A stretch of DNA of 64,000 nt from Thiohalomonas denitrificans (GCF_900102855.1 NZ_FMWD01000002.1:62001-126000); one strand, 5' to 3'; positions 37,712 to 46,722 are shown, counted from the first letter of the stretch. Notes: generated by a model not told the origin, from the sequence alone. Numbers and translations: made by a program.

Positions 37712-38317
37712 TTACAGCGTTTCGGCTTCCTCCGAGAGATACTCGGCGACGCCTTCCGGAGTTGCGGTCATGCCTTTGGCGCCCTCCTTCCAGCCGGCCG
37801 GGCAGACTTCGCCGTGCTCTTCAGTGAACTGCAGGGCATCGACCATGCGCAGCATCTCGTCGATGTTGCGGCCGAGGGGCAGGTCATTGACCACCTGGTG
37901 ACGCACTACGCCGCTCCGGTCGATCAGAAAGGAGCCGCGGAACGCTACATCGCCGGTCGGGGTCTCGACATCAAAAGCTTTACCGATGGCGTGGGTCAGG
38001 TCCGCGACCAGCGGATACCCGACCGGGCCGATGCCGCCTTCATTGATCGGCGTATTGCGCCAGGCGTTATGGGTAAAGTGGGAGTCCACGGAAACTCCGA
38101 TGACCTCAACGCCGCGCTTCTTGAAGTCCTCCAGGCGGTGATCAAAGGCGATCAGTTCGGAGGGACAGACAAAGGTGAAGTCCAGCGGATAGAAAAACAC
38201 CACGGCATACTTGCCGCCGACGTAATCGGAAAACTTGAATTCTTCATTGATGGTACCGTCGCCCATAACGGCGGGAGCGGTAAAATCGGGAGCCTTGCGG
38301 CCTACCAGTACGCCCAT
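37712..38317 (-). CDS. Typical 2-Cys peroxiredoxin (AhpC/Prx1 type)
   Basis: The 201-residue peroxidase has peroxidatic C51 in FTFVCPSEL and resolving C172 in GEVCPAGW, matching typical 2-Cys enzymes. It reduces hydrogen peroxide and organic hydroperoxides. A strong AAGGAGGT ribosome site precedes the ATG. A dyad at 38354-38368 may control transcription. No ahpF is adjacent, so its reductant is probably a thioredoxin. Confidence 0.95.
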   Translation of the reverse strand: MGVLVGRKAPDFTAPAVMGDGTINEEFKFSDYVGGKYAVVFFYPLDFTFVCPSELIAFDHRLEDFKKRGVEVIGVSVDSHFTHNAWRNTPINEGGIGPVGYPLVADLTHAIGKAFDVETPTGDVAFRGSFLIDRSGVVRHQVVNDLPLGRNIDEMLRMVDALQFTEEHGEVCPAGWKEGAKGMTATPEGVAEYLSEEAETL

Positions 38318-38353
38318 GGTATCTACCTCCTTACTGCTTACGCAAAAGTCGTT

Positions 38354-38368
38354 TTAGATTAATTCTAA
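38354..38368. promoter_or_regulatory. Candidate operator dyad TTAGA-N5-TCTAA upstream of peroxiredoxin
   Basis: TTAGATTAATTCTAA is a perfect 5+5 inverted repeat 36 bases upstream of the peroxiredoxin start, in a locally AT-rich stretch. It overlaps a possible -10 region on the minus strand. The regulator is unknown; it does not fit the full OxyR spacing. Confidence 0.35.
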
Positions 38369-38555
38369 TTACGGGTCGCGAATCTTAAATGGGATTCGTC
38401 GACGGGTCAACTACCGTTTTTGCGGCAGTTTTCCGCAAGCCACAACGGAAATGCAGGGCCGTTTCCAGGTATCTCAAGCCTCTGCCCACCCGCAGGCAGA
38501 GCCGGTCGCCCGCCGCGATGGTCCTCTTCCGAAATCAGAGATTCCGGGAGACCAC

Positions 38556-38584
38556 AAAGAGAAAACCCCGTCCTGGAACGGGGT
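38556..38584 (-). terminator. Intrinsic terminator of the cold-shock gene
   Basis: On the minus strand ACCCCGT pairs with ACGGGGT around a 6-base loop (38565-38584), followed by TTTTCTCTTTG. It lies 30 bases past the csp stop. Confidence 0.8.
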
Positions 38585-38613
38585 CTCCACAACTACGGAC
38601 CTGGCCTTTGGCA

Positions 38614-38820
38614 TCAGGCGTTGGTGTTGACCTCTCGTGCCTGCATGCCTTTGGGGCCGGGCTCCATATCAAAGGTGACGTTCTGCCCTTCTAGCAGAGT
38701 CCGGAAACCGGAACCCTGGATCGCAGAGTAATGCACAAACACGTCGTTCCCCCCTTCCTGGGGAGCGATAAAACCATAACCTTTGGCATCATTGAACCAT
38801 TTGACAGTACCAGTACGCAT
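38614..38820 (-). CDS. Cold-shock domain protein (CspA family)
   Basis: The 68-residue single-domain OB-fold protein has both nucleic-acid-binding motifs, K-G-Y-G-F-I (RNP1) and V-F-V-H-Y (RNP2). It acts as an RNA chaperone. The start [11 protein letters not shown] at 38820 is canonical. A terminator follows, so the gene is monocistronic. The upstream 200 bases to the YdcH-like gene presumably contain its promoter. Confidence 0.95.
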   Translation of the reverse strand: MRTGTVKWFNDAKGYGFIAPQEGGNDVFVHYSAIQGSGFRTLLEGQNVTFDMEPGPKGMQAREVNTNA

Positions 38821-39033
38821 GAATACGACCTCTGAAAAATTGCGGAGATTGCATGCGGCAGGATGGGCCTCTCCCAATCCACTGCTGCGACTGAAAGTAT
38901 AGACACGGGTTCAGGTGCTCGCTACGCAACCACTGTCGCTCCGGAGAGCTGATTCCACGGTTTCATTCGATCGTGGCATGGACAGCAGCGCGGGACCTCA
39001 ATACTATTTCTTCCACACATGCGAAGGTCGAAA

Positions 39034-39243
39034 ATGATGCATCAGGAGGAGAAGGCCACCCTGCAGGTACGCCTTGCCGAGCTGCGGCAGGAGCACCGCG
39101 ATCTGGATACGGCGATTGCCGGAATGCAGGAAACGATCTACGCCGATCAGCTGCAACTGCGCCGGCTGAAGAAGCGCAAGCTGGTCTTGAAGGATGCCAT
39201 TACGCGGCTCGAGAGCAAGTTGATTCCAGACCTCAACGCCTGA
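39034..39243 (+). CDS. YdcH-family (DUF465) small coiled-coil protein
   Basis: A 69-residue, highly charged helical protein with repeated Leu/Arg/Glu positions and a KKRKLVLKDAI segment typical of YdcH/DUF465. Function is unknown. GAAGG precedes the ATG by about seven bases; a second ATG is the next codon. A small membrane-protein gene follows about 90 bases later. Confidence 0.82.
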   Translation: MMHQEEKATLQVRLAELRQEHRDLDTAIAGMQETIYADQLQLRRLKKRKLVLKDAITRLESKLIPDLNA

Positions 39244-39334
39244 TCGCCCGCGCTTGCCTGCTTTTCGGCAGAACTACCCCGGCGAGCCGGGCTGGCTATA
39301 CTTCGTCGGAAAGACTTGGCACAAGGGAAGAGTC

Positions 39335-39496
39335 ATGTCCAACAGGAAGCTGGTCCTGCTTATGATGCTGCTGATCAGCGGAATGGCGATTTCGACGATA
39401 ACGAGGACGGCGCAAAGCAGCCCATCATCCGGAGCCGGGTGTGCCGCTGCGCCCATCGATTACGCCGTGCAGCAGCCGGCAACCGCGAGGCGTTGA
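39335..39496 (+). CDS. Small predicted single-pass or secreted protein
   Basis: A 53-residue frame with a basic start (MSNRKL), a hydrophobic stretch at residues 6-20 and a polar Ser-rich tail. GGGAAG lies five bases before the ATG. It ends one base before the start of the disrupted PLDc_N gene, consistent with coupling. There is no recognised family, so it may be a small envelope protein or a spurious frame. Confidence 0.42.
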   Translation: MSNRKLVLLMMLLISGMAISTITRTAQSSPSSGAGCAAAPIDYAVQQPATARR

Positions 39497-39497
39497 C

Positions 39498-39862
39498 ATG
39501 GATCTGGAAGTAGGAGGCCTGCTTGGCTTTATTTTGCTGGTTTTGGTCATCTGGGCCATCGTGCAGACCGTCCAGAGCCTAGTGTACTGTTGCATGCTTG
39601 GCGATACTTTCAGAGCTCCCCAAAAGCGTCAGGACAAGGCGCAGTGCGCAGGTAATGGTTATTCCCTTATCAAGCGCTGCAACGCAGTCATGGCGTTTTT
39701 GGGGGGCTCCCTTCGGGCGAGCCGCTGAAAGCACCGCCAAGCATGCAGCAGTACACGAGCTCGACCGGAGCCAAGGTACTGTGGATCCTCTTTCTACTGC
39801 TGGTCCCGGCCATCGGTTTCATCGTCTGGCTGATCGCCGGCCCCAGAAGCGTGAAACCCTGA
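39498..39862 (+). pseudogene. PLDc_N-type small membrane protein gene split by a palindromic element
   Basis: The 5' part encodes MDLEVGGLLGFILLVLVIWA plus VQTVQS, and the 3' part encodes STGAKVLWILFLLL then PAIGFIVWLIAGPRSVKP. Together they match the two-TM PLDc_N small-protein family. Between them lies a 178-bp nested hairpin (39579-39756) flanked by GAGC at 39575-39578 and 39757-39760. Removing 182 bases restores an uninterrupted 60-codon frame, 183 bases including the stop. As it stands the frame runs into the element and stops at 39726-39728, producing a truncated hybrid. Confidence 0.85.
39579..39756. mobile_element. Nested-hairpin element, single unit, inserted in a gene
   Basis: Outer arms 39582-39613 and 39725-39756 pair at 29 of 32 bases. 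Inner arms 39614-39635 and 39687-39708 pair at 18 of 22. The core at 39636-39686 shares CAAGGCGC, GCAGG-AATGG and GCAACGC with the units at 28965-29125. A TCCCTTCGGGCGAGCCG linker (39708-39724) is the complement of the linker in that element. Flanking GAGC copies look like a target duplication. No protein is encoded, so any transposition would need help in trans. Confidence 0.82.
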
Positions 39863-39873
39863 ACGGTGTGATG

Positions 39874-41850
39874 TCAGCTCGGCCCTGCACCCTCCCGGCG
39901 GCTATCCGGGTCCCTGAACACGCTTTGGGACAGCCCCGAACCGAGCATCGGCATGTGCGCCGATAACGGTGTGAGTTCCCGACCAAGGCGCCACTCGTAG
40001 ATGGTGGTGTAGGCAAAGATGCGTTTGACATACGTGCGTGTTTCGTCGAACGGCAGGCACTCCACCCAGATATCCCCCGGAATGATGCTCTCCTGCGGCA
40101 GCCAGGCCTCCACCCGCTTCGGTCCGGCGTTATAGGCGGCCATGGTGTAGAGCCGGTTGCCCGAGTAGCGGTCCAGGAGATGCCGCAGATGGGCCGTTCC
40201 CAGCCGAATGTTGGTCTCCTCAGTCAGAAGATCCCATTTCCCCGGCTTCGGTTGCTGGAGACGGCGTGCGGTCATACGGGCGGTGCCGGGCATGAGTTGC
40301 ATGAGCCCCAATGCACCCGCCGATGACCGGGCGTGCGGAAAGAAGGCGCTCTCCTGCCGCATCACGGCGTAAACGAAGGCCGTATCCAGTTCCCGGCGTC
40401 GCGCTTCTGCATCGATCCGCGTTTCATAGGGAGTCGGAAAGCGAATCTCCAGGTCATCAAAGAAACGTGCGCGCCCGAGAGTTATAATGGCTTGGTCGTG
40501 CCACCCCCAGGTATCTGCCAGCTTGGCTGCAACGACCGCCTCATCCGATAATCCCCGACTGGCAGCCCACCACTCCCGCCGGGCCTCCAGGGTCATCGAG
40601 AGCGCGAGCAATTCGCGGATCCGCTGCATGTCCGGCCGGCTGGCGAAGCTCTCCAGCTGCTCTGCGGTAACCGCCAGGGGCACGGTTTCGATACGCGGGA
40701 AGACGTCTGTTCGCTCCGCCGCCAGGAAGCCATAGTAGCTGCGCTCCTGTGCCAGCTCGCTAAAGATGGAGTCTGCCTGTTCACCCCGGTCCAGCATCGC
40801 CAGGGCCCGAGCCCTCCAATAACGCCACACAGCCCGTTCACGCTGCTCCGGCTCGAGTGCATCGAGGGCAACCAGTACCGCCGACCAATCCTCACCCCAG
40901 AGGGCCGTCCGTACCCGCCAGGCCCGACTCTCTGCATTATGCCAGGCAACCGGCAGCGCTTTTAGCCGCGCCGCCGCATCCGGGTGACGCTTCCAGGCCA
41001 GGGCAAGCGCGATATAACGCGCTGTCCCTGCACGATTCTCTTCGCTCAACGGGAAATCATCGGCACGTTGACGCCAGACCCTGTCCGCTGCCTCGATATC
41101 CCGTCGGACCAGTTGCCGAATCCCGGACACGAAAAGCGGGGTGCTCCACTCGTCCCCGGGCCGCAGTCGATCGAGCTCCCGCTGTGGATGAGAATAGAGC
41201 CGGCGCCAGTGCTCCACCAGGGGCCTTTCCTCGACCGGAATGAACTGTTCCAGATAACGGGTCAGCGCCGGGTTCCCGGCGCCAATCGCCAACCTGATGC
41301 GCTCCCACGCCCTTTCCGGCGTAGCATTGCCCTCCTCTATCCAGACGGAAAAGAGCGGGTCGCATGCCTTGGACTGCGATGTGCCGACCAACCACAGGCG
41401 TTCGGCCATGCGCATGGCCTCAACCTTTTCTCCCCTCTCAAGCAGGGCACGCGCCTGATAGCAGGCGCGTCTCGAATTTCCATCCGGCCTGAAAAACCGC
41501 CGATAGGCTGCCCACCGACCCTGCTCGGCCAGTCGGTTCAGCCAGGCATTCCGTAATCGGTTGGCCAGGGGCGTATCACCCCACTGATCGAGAAAGTCAA
41601 TCACATCCTGATGGGAGACCCGGGAATCAAGATGGCGCTGCAGGAAGGCGTAGCGCAGGTAGGGGTAGAGCACGTAGTCCTGCAGTGCTGTCGATACCCG
41701 TTCGAATTCCGCCAGGTCGCCCCGTTCAAGAGCACTGCGGGCCTCTCGAAACGACTCGCGCTGCTTTTCCTGCGAAGCATCGGCCTGACCCGCCCATGCG
41801 GGGACCGCAACGAGAATAGCGAGCATCGTAACCACACGCAGCACAAACAC
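39874..41850 (-). CDS. slt: Soluble lytic murein transglycosylase (Slt70)
   Basis: The 658-residue periplasmic enzyme has a signal peptide (MFVLRVVTMLAILVAVPAWA), a long alpha-superhelical region, and a C-terminal SLT domain. The catalytic Glu is in MRQESAF, followed by SAGALGLMQLMPGTA and AAYNAGP. It cleaves the glycan strands of peptidoglycan to give 1,6-anhydromuropeptides. The GTG at 41850 is favoured because GGGGA lies seven bases upstream; an ATG at 41826 is the alternative. The stop lies 11 bases past the disrupted PLDc_N gene on the other strand. Confidence 0.93.
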   Translation of the reverse strand: MFVLRVVTMLAILVAVPAWAGQADASQEKQRESFREARSALERGDLAEFERVSTALQDYVLYPYLRYAFLQRHLDSRVSHQDVIDFLDQWGDTPLANRLRNAWLNRLAEQGRWAAYRRFFRPDGNSRRACYQARALLERGEKVEAMRMAERLWLVGTSQSKACDPLFSVWIEEGNATPERAWERIRLAIGAGNPALTRYLEQFIPVEERPLVEHWRRLYSHPQRELDRLRPGDEWSTPLFVSGIRQLVRRDIEAADRVWRQRADDFPLSEENRAGTARYIALALAWKRHPDAAARLKALPVAWHNAESRAWRVRTALWGEDWSAVLVALDALEPEQRERAVWRYWRARALAMLDRGEQADSIFSELAQERSYYGFLAAERTDVFPRIETVPLAVTAEQLESFASRPDMQRIRELLALSMTLEARREWWAASRGLSDEAVVAAKLADTWGWHDQAIITLGRARFFDDLEIRFPTPYETRIDAEARRRELDTAFVYAVMRQESAFFPHARSSAGALGLMQLMPGTARMTARRLQQPKPGKWDLLTEETNIRLGTAHLRHLLDRYSGNRLYTMAAYNAGPKRVEAWLPQESIIPGDIWVECLPFDETRTYVKRIFAYTTIYEWRLGRELTPLSAHMPMLGSGLSQSVFRDPDSRREGAGPS

Positions 41851-42016
41851 GTCGATATCCCCGGCAAATACAGTTAATGAACAAGGGGAGGCTACGCGCT
41901 CCCGAAAAAGCGAACAGCGAACCGGTTCGCAAGCCCCTGAGCAGTTCGGATTGAAACCGTGCAGTGGACTGCTATCGTAAAACGGACAACAGGCGGCCCG
42001 GATGGAGAGTCCGACC

Positions 42017-42544
42017 ATGTCCCGAATTGAACCAGACCCGTACAGTTCAATTGAATACCACCTTTACAAACTGGAAAACCTGTTCCAGACGCTACATGAC
42101 CTCTGGGAGGCGAAACGCCAGGGTATGCGGGTCGGGCACCGCTGGCTGCTCGCACTGACCGGTTTTTCCGGAATGGGCAGAACGGTACCGGAGACCCCAA
42201 ATGCGTTTCCCATCACGCTCGAGGTCGGTAGCCGCATCTGCAATACCGCCATCGAGGCGCTGGTAGACGACCAGGCCAGACATCCACAAACCGCCGAATG
42301 CCACGAACGGGTAACCGCCGATATCCGCTACATGCGCGATCTGCTTATCGCCCTGCACGACCTTACTGAAACCAACGGCTGCCAAAGAGACTATCCGCTC
42401 GAGCACGACACCGCCCGTCTCATGTTGGCCACGCTGATTGGCAAGCCGCCCGGAACTGCTGACGATGATCTGGTCGATGCCTGCTTCACCTGCGGGCAGC
42501 GCACGGCGACCCACACCATTACCCTGATGCAGCAGGCCCACTGA
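42017..42544 (+). CDS. Hypothetical protein, 175 residues
   Basis: A soluble, mostly helical protein with no signal peptide and a C-terminal pair CFTCGQ. I do not recognise the family. The ATG at 42017 has GGAGAG seven bases upstream; an ATG at 42002 is an alternative. It is divergent from slt with about 165 bases between starts, and converges on the AI-2E-type permease with only four bases between the stops. Coding potential is supported by length and the tight packing. Confidence 0.68.
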   Translation: MSRIEPDPYSSIEYHLYKLENLFQTLHDLWEAKRQGMRVGHRWLLALTGFSGMGRTVPETPNAFPITLEVGSRICNTAIEALVDDQARHPQTAECHERVTADIRYMRDLLIALHDLTETNGCQRDYPLEHDTARLMLATLIGKPPGTADDDLVDACFTCGQRTATHTITLMQQAH

Positions 42545-42548
42545 ATCG

Positions 42549-43658
42549 CTATCTTGAGAGCAGCGCGCCCGCGGCACGCAGTGAAGGAATGGCATCCAGC
42601 AGGATTTTGATGATCATCGTCAACGGCACAGCAATCAGTGCCCCGACGATACCCCACAGCCAACCCCAGAAGATCAGGCTGACAAAGATCACCACCGGGT
42701 TGAGCATGAGGCGCGCGCCGAGAATGAGAGGCGTCAGTAGCTGTCCCTCAAGGGTCGTCAACACCAGAAAGGCGGCGGGCCGCATGAGCGCAGCGGTGAG
42801 GGTGTCGAAACTGAGCACGGACACCGCCGTGAGTACCACCAGGGTCACCATCGGCCCGAGGTAGGGAACAAAATTCAGCAACCCCGCCATGGCCCCCCAC
42901 AGTAGCGGATTGGGCATTTCCAGCACGTGCATGACCAGCCCCACAACCACACCGAGTACAGTGTTGATGACACCGACCGTAAACAGGTAATGGGAAACCT
43001 CGCGCTCCATGTGCCGTACCATAACCACGGCGCGGCGCTTGTCACCGAAGCGCGGGATGACGGTGACCAGGCGACGCAGGAACATGTGCCCCGTGGCGAG
43101 CAGAAAGTAAAGCAGGAAGAGCATCATCAACAGCCCGGCGACGAACTCCCAGGTTCGTCCGAGCAAAAACCCCCGCAGCCCCCCTCCCTGGATGTCCACC
43201 GTAGGGCCGGCGGCGGACGGGCCGGAGGCGATCCGTTCCACCAAGCGGGTCGATTCGGAGAGCCGGCGGAACACCTCCATCACACCATGCAGCCGCAGCC
43301 GCAGTTCAGAAGCGACCTCCGGCGCCCGGGATACCCACTGGGAAGCCGGTTCCGCCAGCACCACCAGGGCCGTTCCGGCCAATCCGACGAGGGTCGCCAT
43401 TACCAGCGCGGCGCCCAACGGAGTCGGGATATGGAAGCCCTCCAGAAACCGGACGATGGGGCTCAGAAGGAAACTGAACAGGAGCGCCAGCACAATGGGC
43501 AGCACCACCGTCCTGGCCACGTAGATCGCGGTAAGCAGGGTAATGAGAATCACGCTCGCCAACGCCAGCCGCCAAATCAACGGCGTTTCAGGTCCGACGA
43601 GCACATAGCGCGGGTGCGCCGGTCGGATATCTTGAGTCGCGTTCTCTTGCTGCGGCAT
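42549..43658 (-). CDS. AI-2E-family (PerM/YdiK) inner-membrane protein
   Basis: A 369-residue protein with about seven to eight membrane segments (clusters at residues 30-80 and 200-345) and the family pattern PLLWGAMAGLLNFVPYLGPM. Members include AI-2 exporter TqsA and Na+/H+ antiporters, so the substrate is unknown. The ATG at 43658 gives MPQQENATQ; a GTG at 43682 would add eight residues. Neither has a clear ribosome binding site. Confidence 0.9.
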   Translation of the reverse strand: MPQQENATQDIRPAHPRYVLVGPETPLIWRLALASVILITLLTAIYVARTVVLPIVLALLFSFLLSPIVRFLEGFHIPTPLGAALVMATLVGLAGTALVVLAEPASQWVSRAPEVASELRLRLHGVMEVFRRLSESTRLVERIASGPSAAGPTVDIQGGGLRGFLLGRTWEFVAGLLMMLFLLYFLLATGHMFLRRLVTVIPRFGDKRRAVVMVRHMEREVSHYLFTVGVINTVLGVVVGLVMHVLEMPNPLLWGAMAGLLNFVPYLGPMVTLVVLTAVSVLSFDTLTAALMRPAAFLVLTTLEGQLLTPLILGARLMLNPVVIFVSLIFWGWLWGIVGALIAVPLTMIIKILLDAIPSLRAAGALLSR

Positions 43659-43682
43659 CGGCAAATCCGGTGATGAAGACAC

Positions 43683-44016
43683 TCGGGGCAGCGCGGTACC
43701 TCTCCGCGGGAATTACGAATCAGGACGACAGGTTCTGTCGATCCACCGGTCTCTTTTTCGCAATCCCTGCATCCGTCCGAGGGGATGCGGCAGGAGTAAA
43801 GCTAGATGAAAAACAGCCGAGTGCCCTGTTCGGCCGAAGACAATCCGCGACGAAAAGGATCTGGGGATTAATGGGGATACCGTAGCCTTTCCGTGGCTTC
43901 GGCTTTCAGAAGATTCAGGCTCGGAGCGCAAAAGGAAAGTCCCTGCGCTGGTGAATGGGCGAACAGCATTGGAAGCACCCGATCAGCCGCTGGGTGCACT
44001 CGCCGTGAGAAGCGGC
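43683..44016. other. Non-coding gap
   Basis: About 330 bases between the permease start and the CZB protein end. No gene, repeat or clear promoter was supported. Short frames here lack ribosome sites and family features. Confidence 0.5.
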
Positions 44017-44412
44017 TCAGGTCTTCGAGAGATCCAGTTCCAGACTCAACCTGGCCAATTCGGACTTGATGCGATGTGAATATTTCGCGTAGTCACCTTT
44101 GTTCAGCATGTCACGTGCGGCATCGATCTTTCCACTGTCGACCAGACGAATGACATCACCGGCACAGCGGTGGAACTCCATGTGCGTGTCACGAACAGTC
44201 GGGAACTTGGGATGGTCACCGAACAGCTCCCCCCCCTGACCGTAAATCCACTTCCCCAGCGGGCACTGGTCGTCCCGGCAGACGATATCGGCATCCAGGA
44301 CCTCCTCACTGGTGCCATTGATGTAGTCTCCCAAACGGATCTTCCAACTCACATGGGCCTCAATGGCATTGAGGAAATTGAACCCGTCGATTTCTTCGCT
44401 TTTTTTATTCAT
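44017..44412 (-). CDS. Stand-alone chemoreceptor zinc-binding (CZB) protein
   Basis: The 131-residue protein is a CZB domain with the four zinc ligands H20, C50, H77 and H81, in the patterns A-H-V-S-W-K, C-P-L-G-K-W and H-M-E-F-H. CZB domains usually sit at the end of chemoreceptors or diguanylate cyclases, where they sense zinc or oxidants such as hypochlorite. Here there is no signalling domain attached or nearby. A strong GAGGAGG ribosome site precedes the ATG. Confidence 0.92.
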   Translation of the reverse strand: MNKKSEEIDGFNFLNAIEAHVSWKIRLGDYINGTSEEVLDADIVCRDDQCPLGKWIYGQGGELFGDHPKFPTVRDTHMEFHRCAGDVIRLVDSGKIDAARDMLNKGDYAKYSHRIKSELARLSLELDLSKT

Positions 44413-44852
44413 GGCGTTTCGCCTCCTCGTTTAACGCGCCCGGCGGCGCCGACTTTCTGCAGCTGTCATGTGCGGAAACCGCAAACACCAGCTGCATTCT
44501 CTGGCAGCTCGCTACCGACGGGCACCCCTGCCGACGAGGACAGCGACTACAGAAAGATTCTTGATGACGGCTGATCCCTCCCCGTCTGGTCCGCCAAAAA
44601 ACCGCCCCATCTTACGACAATTTTGGTTAGAGCCGCCATTGTCGGACATTTCACGGGTTTATTCGCATTCCACCGCCGGCAATCCACAGGGCTGCATGCA
44701 ACGCTTGCGAGCCGGTACCGCACCCCTGTTCACCGTCCAGGAGAGGCCCACCGGGAGTTCGGGGCACCCAGGGAGAGGGTGCTTCGGTGGACTAGGGAGC
44801 AAAAAAAGGCTATTTTGCGCCCCCTTCACCTGCCCGGTTTGGAGAGTCTCGA
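44413..44852. other. Non-coding gap between CZB and TauE/SafE genes
   Basis: About 440 bases that must hold divergent promoters. Long frames overlapping it have no recognisable product. No repeat or terminator was evident. Confidence 0.5.
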
Positions 44853-45584
44853 ATGCTCGACGCTCTGAGCGCGACCGAACTGGCCTACGCCGCAGCGGTC
44901 CTTTTTGCCGCCTATTTCGTACGTGGTATCACCGGCTTCGGGTCGGCACTGATTGCGGTGCCGCTACTGGCGTTAGTACTGCCGGTGCCCTTCGTGGTGC
45001 CTATCATCGTCCTGCTCGATTACGTCGGTTCGGTGAGCCACAGCGTCCGTCACTTTCATCACATCCGCTGGAGCGACCTGCTGCCGCTGCTGCCGTTCAC
45101 GCTGACGGGGATTCTTGCTGCGCTTTTTCTACTTCGGGAGCTCGATCCGGGGCTGCTGAGCAAAGCACTTGGCGGCTTCGTTATCCTCTATGCCGTCTAT
45201 TCCCTGCTTCCGCTACCGCCACTGCGAGGCTCCCGCCTGTGGGCGGCGCCGCTGGGCGCCCTGGCCGGACTTATCGGTACACTGTTTGGTACCGGCGGCC
45301 CGTTCACAGTGATCTACCTGGGCCTGCGCGGCCTCGGCAAAACGGCATTTCGCGGGACGGTAGCCACCATTTTCGTGATGGACGGAGGGATGCGGCTGAC
45401 GGGTTTCACGGTCACCGGGCTCTATAGCGCGGATAACCTGCTGATAACCGCGCTCGGTGTGCCGCTACTGGCGGCAGGGATGTATGCGGGGGGACGAATC
45501 CATACCAATCTGAGCCGCCAGGCATTCGTGCGCCTGGTCGCATTGATCCTGCTCGGCAGCGGCACGGTCCTGCTACTCAAATAG
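44853..45584 (+). CDS. TauE/SafE (TSUP) family exporter
   Basis: A 243-residue protein with seven to eight membrane segments and the repeated TSUP motif, FVRGITGFGSALIAVP near the start and LIGTLFGTGGPFTVIYL in the second half. Members export sulfite, sulfoacetate or related anions; the substrate here is not fixed. GGAGAG precedes the ATG. It could serve sulfur metabolism, but no sulfur-oxidation genes are in the window. Confidence 0.9.
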   Translation: MLDALSATELAYAAAVLFAAYFVRGITGFGSALIAVPLLALVLPVPFVVPIIVLLDYVGSVSHSVRHFHHIRWSDLLPLLPFTLTGILAALFLLRELDPGLLSKALGGFVILYAVYSLLPLPPLRGSRLWAAPLGALAGLIGTLFGTGGPFTVIYLGLRGLGKTAFRGTVATIFVMDGGMRLTGFTVTGLYSADNLLITALGVPLLAAGMYAGGRIHTNLSRQAFVRLVALILLGSGTVLLLK

Positions 45585-45706
45585 TGCCGGTTCGGTCCAG
45601 CGAGGCGTGAGGACATCGGCCGGGCTCCCCGATCCTTCGAGCACATCGCTGGCGTTGCCTCAAAAAATCGGGGAGGTCCGGCCGATCGCCGGTTTTCTTC
45701 AACCGA

Positions 45707-45925
45707 TCAATAGACGACCGATCCGCTTTCGATATTCTCTTTCCTTTCCCGGTACTCCTCCTGCGTGATTTCGCCAGCCTCGTACCGCTCTTCCAGTTCC
45801 TCCAGAGCCTGCTTGTTCTGGTATTCATAAGCACCTGCGGCGGCACCGGCTCCCACGCCCGCGGCGCACCCGGAAAGTACAGCGACCAGAAAGCCCGCGC
45901 TTATCAAGGCCATTAACCTACGCAT
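45707..45925 (-). CDS. Small lipoprotein with a SHOCT-like C-terminus
   Basis: The 72-residue protein has a lipoprotein signal ending VLSGC (C20), a glycine/alanine linker and a C-terminal ALEELEERYEAGEITQEEY stretch typical of SHOCT motifs. GGAGGG lies eight bases before the ATG. It is probably anchored in the outer or inner membrane facing the periplasm. Function is unknown. Confidence 0.83.
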   Translation of the reverse strand: MRRLMALISAGFLVAVLSGCAAGVGAGAAAGAYEYQNKQALEELEERYEAGEITQEEYRERKENIESGSVVY

Positions 45926-46126
45926 CGTGGTTCCCTCCATCGTTGCGGTTTCATACAAAAGGTAGCCTCTTTTGGAGTTTCCGACAGTAACGCCTACTGC
46001 GTGCGACTCGGCCCTCCCGACATCAAGGTATGATTCGTTGCCTGACCACCAGCCGGAAAGCCCCCCACAGGTAGAGTCTTGGCGCGATGCCCCGGTTCTT
46101 GCAATAGCCGTAAAGGAGCGATCACT

Positions 46127-46489
46127 GTGAAATTCCATCAAGTCCCGCTTGGGAAAAGATTCGAGTACAGAAACGAACCGTACTATAAGACAGCACCACT
46201 ACTCGGCACCCAGGAGCAAACGGGCCAACAACGGGTAATCCCCCGCTCGGCTCAAGTCACTCTGGCCGGTGACGAACGAAAGGTCGCCACCGGCAGTGGA
46301 CGAGAAAGTACGGCCACGCTGAATACCGAGGTGGTGCTGTCAGCACTCGACGACTTTCAGTCCACCTGTCTCGCGGGTCTCTCCACTCTGTTGGGAGCGG
46401 GTCAACTGGAGTATGCAAGCAGCATTTTCGACAGGGCGCGAGCCGATTTTTGTCGCGCACTATCGGATGCACCGCTTGCGAAAAAGTGA
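46127..46489 (+). CDS. Small conserved-type protein, function unknown
   Basis: A 120-residue frame starting at a GTG with AAAGGAGC eight bases upstream. The first 50 residues (KFHQVPLGKRFEYRNEPYYK, then KTAPLLG and RVIPRSAQV) look like a compact beta-rich module seen in small gammaproteobacterial proteins of unknown function. The C-terminal 45 residues are helical. It is divergent from the lipoprotein gene. No domain name can be assigned with confidence. Confidence 0.62.
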   Translation: MKFHQVPLGKRFEYRNEPYYKTAPLLGTQEQTGQQRVIPRSAQVTLAGDERKVATGSGRESTATLNTEVVLSALDDFQSTCLAGLSTLLGAGQLEYASSIFDRARADFCRALSDAPLAKK

Positions 46490-46722
46490 ACGCAAAGAAG
46501 TTTTCGGACCGAGTGCGGATGGTCACTACCCCGGCTGGCCGGGGCAGGCTGGTGGCTCGGGGGATACTGCTGAGCCGCACTACGAGACGCCTGATCGGGC
46601 GCGAACCACTAGCCGCTGGCCGATGACGCCTACCTGGATGGGGAACAAGCTGTACGGATACGCTTCTGGCAAAGCCGGACTTACGGACGGCTCTTCATCG
46701 GGAGCCGGACTTCTGGCGACAC
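46490..46722. other. Non-coding gap
   Basis: About 230 bases between convergent genes. There is no supported gene, and no clear terminator was seen. Confidence 0.45.

Noticed and set aside
42549-43658. Calling the permease an autoinducer-2 exporter
   Set aside because: The family has mixed substrates and nothing in the context points to quorum sensing.
44468-45427. 319-residue frame overlapping the TauE/SafE gene
   Set aside because: Out of frame with a strongly conserved transporter; composition is that of a shadow.
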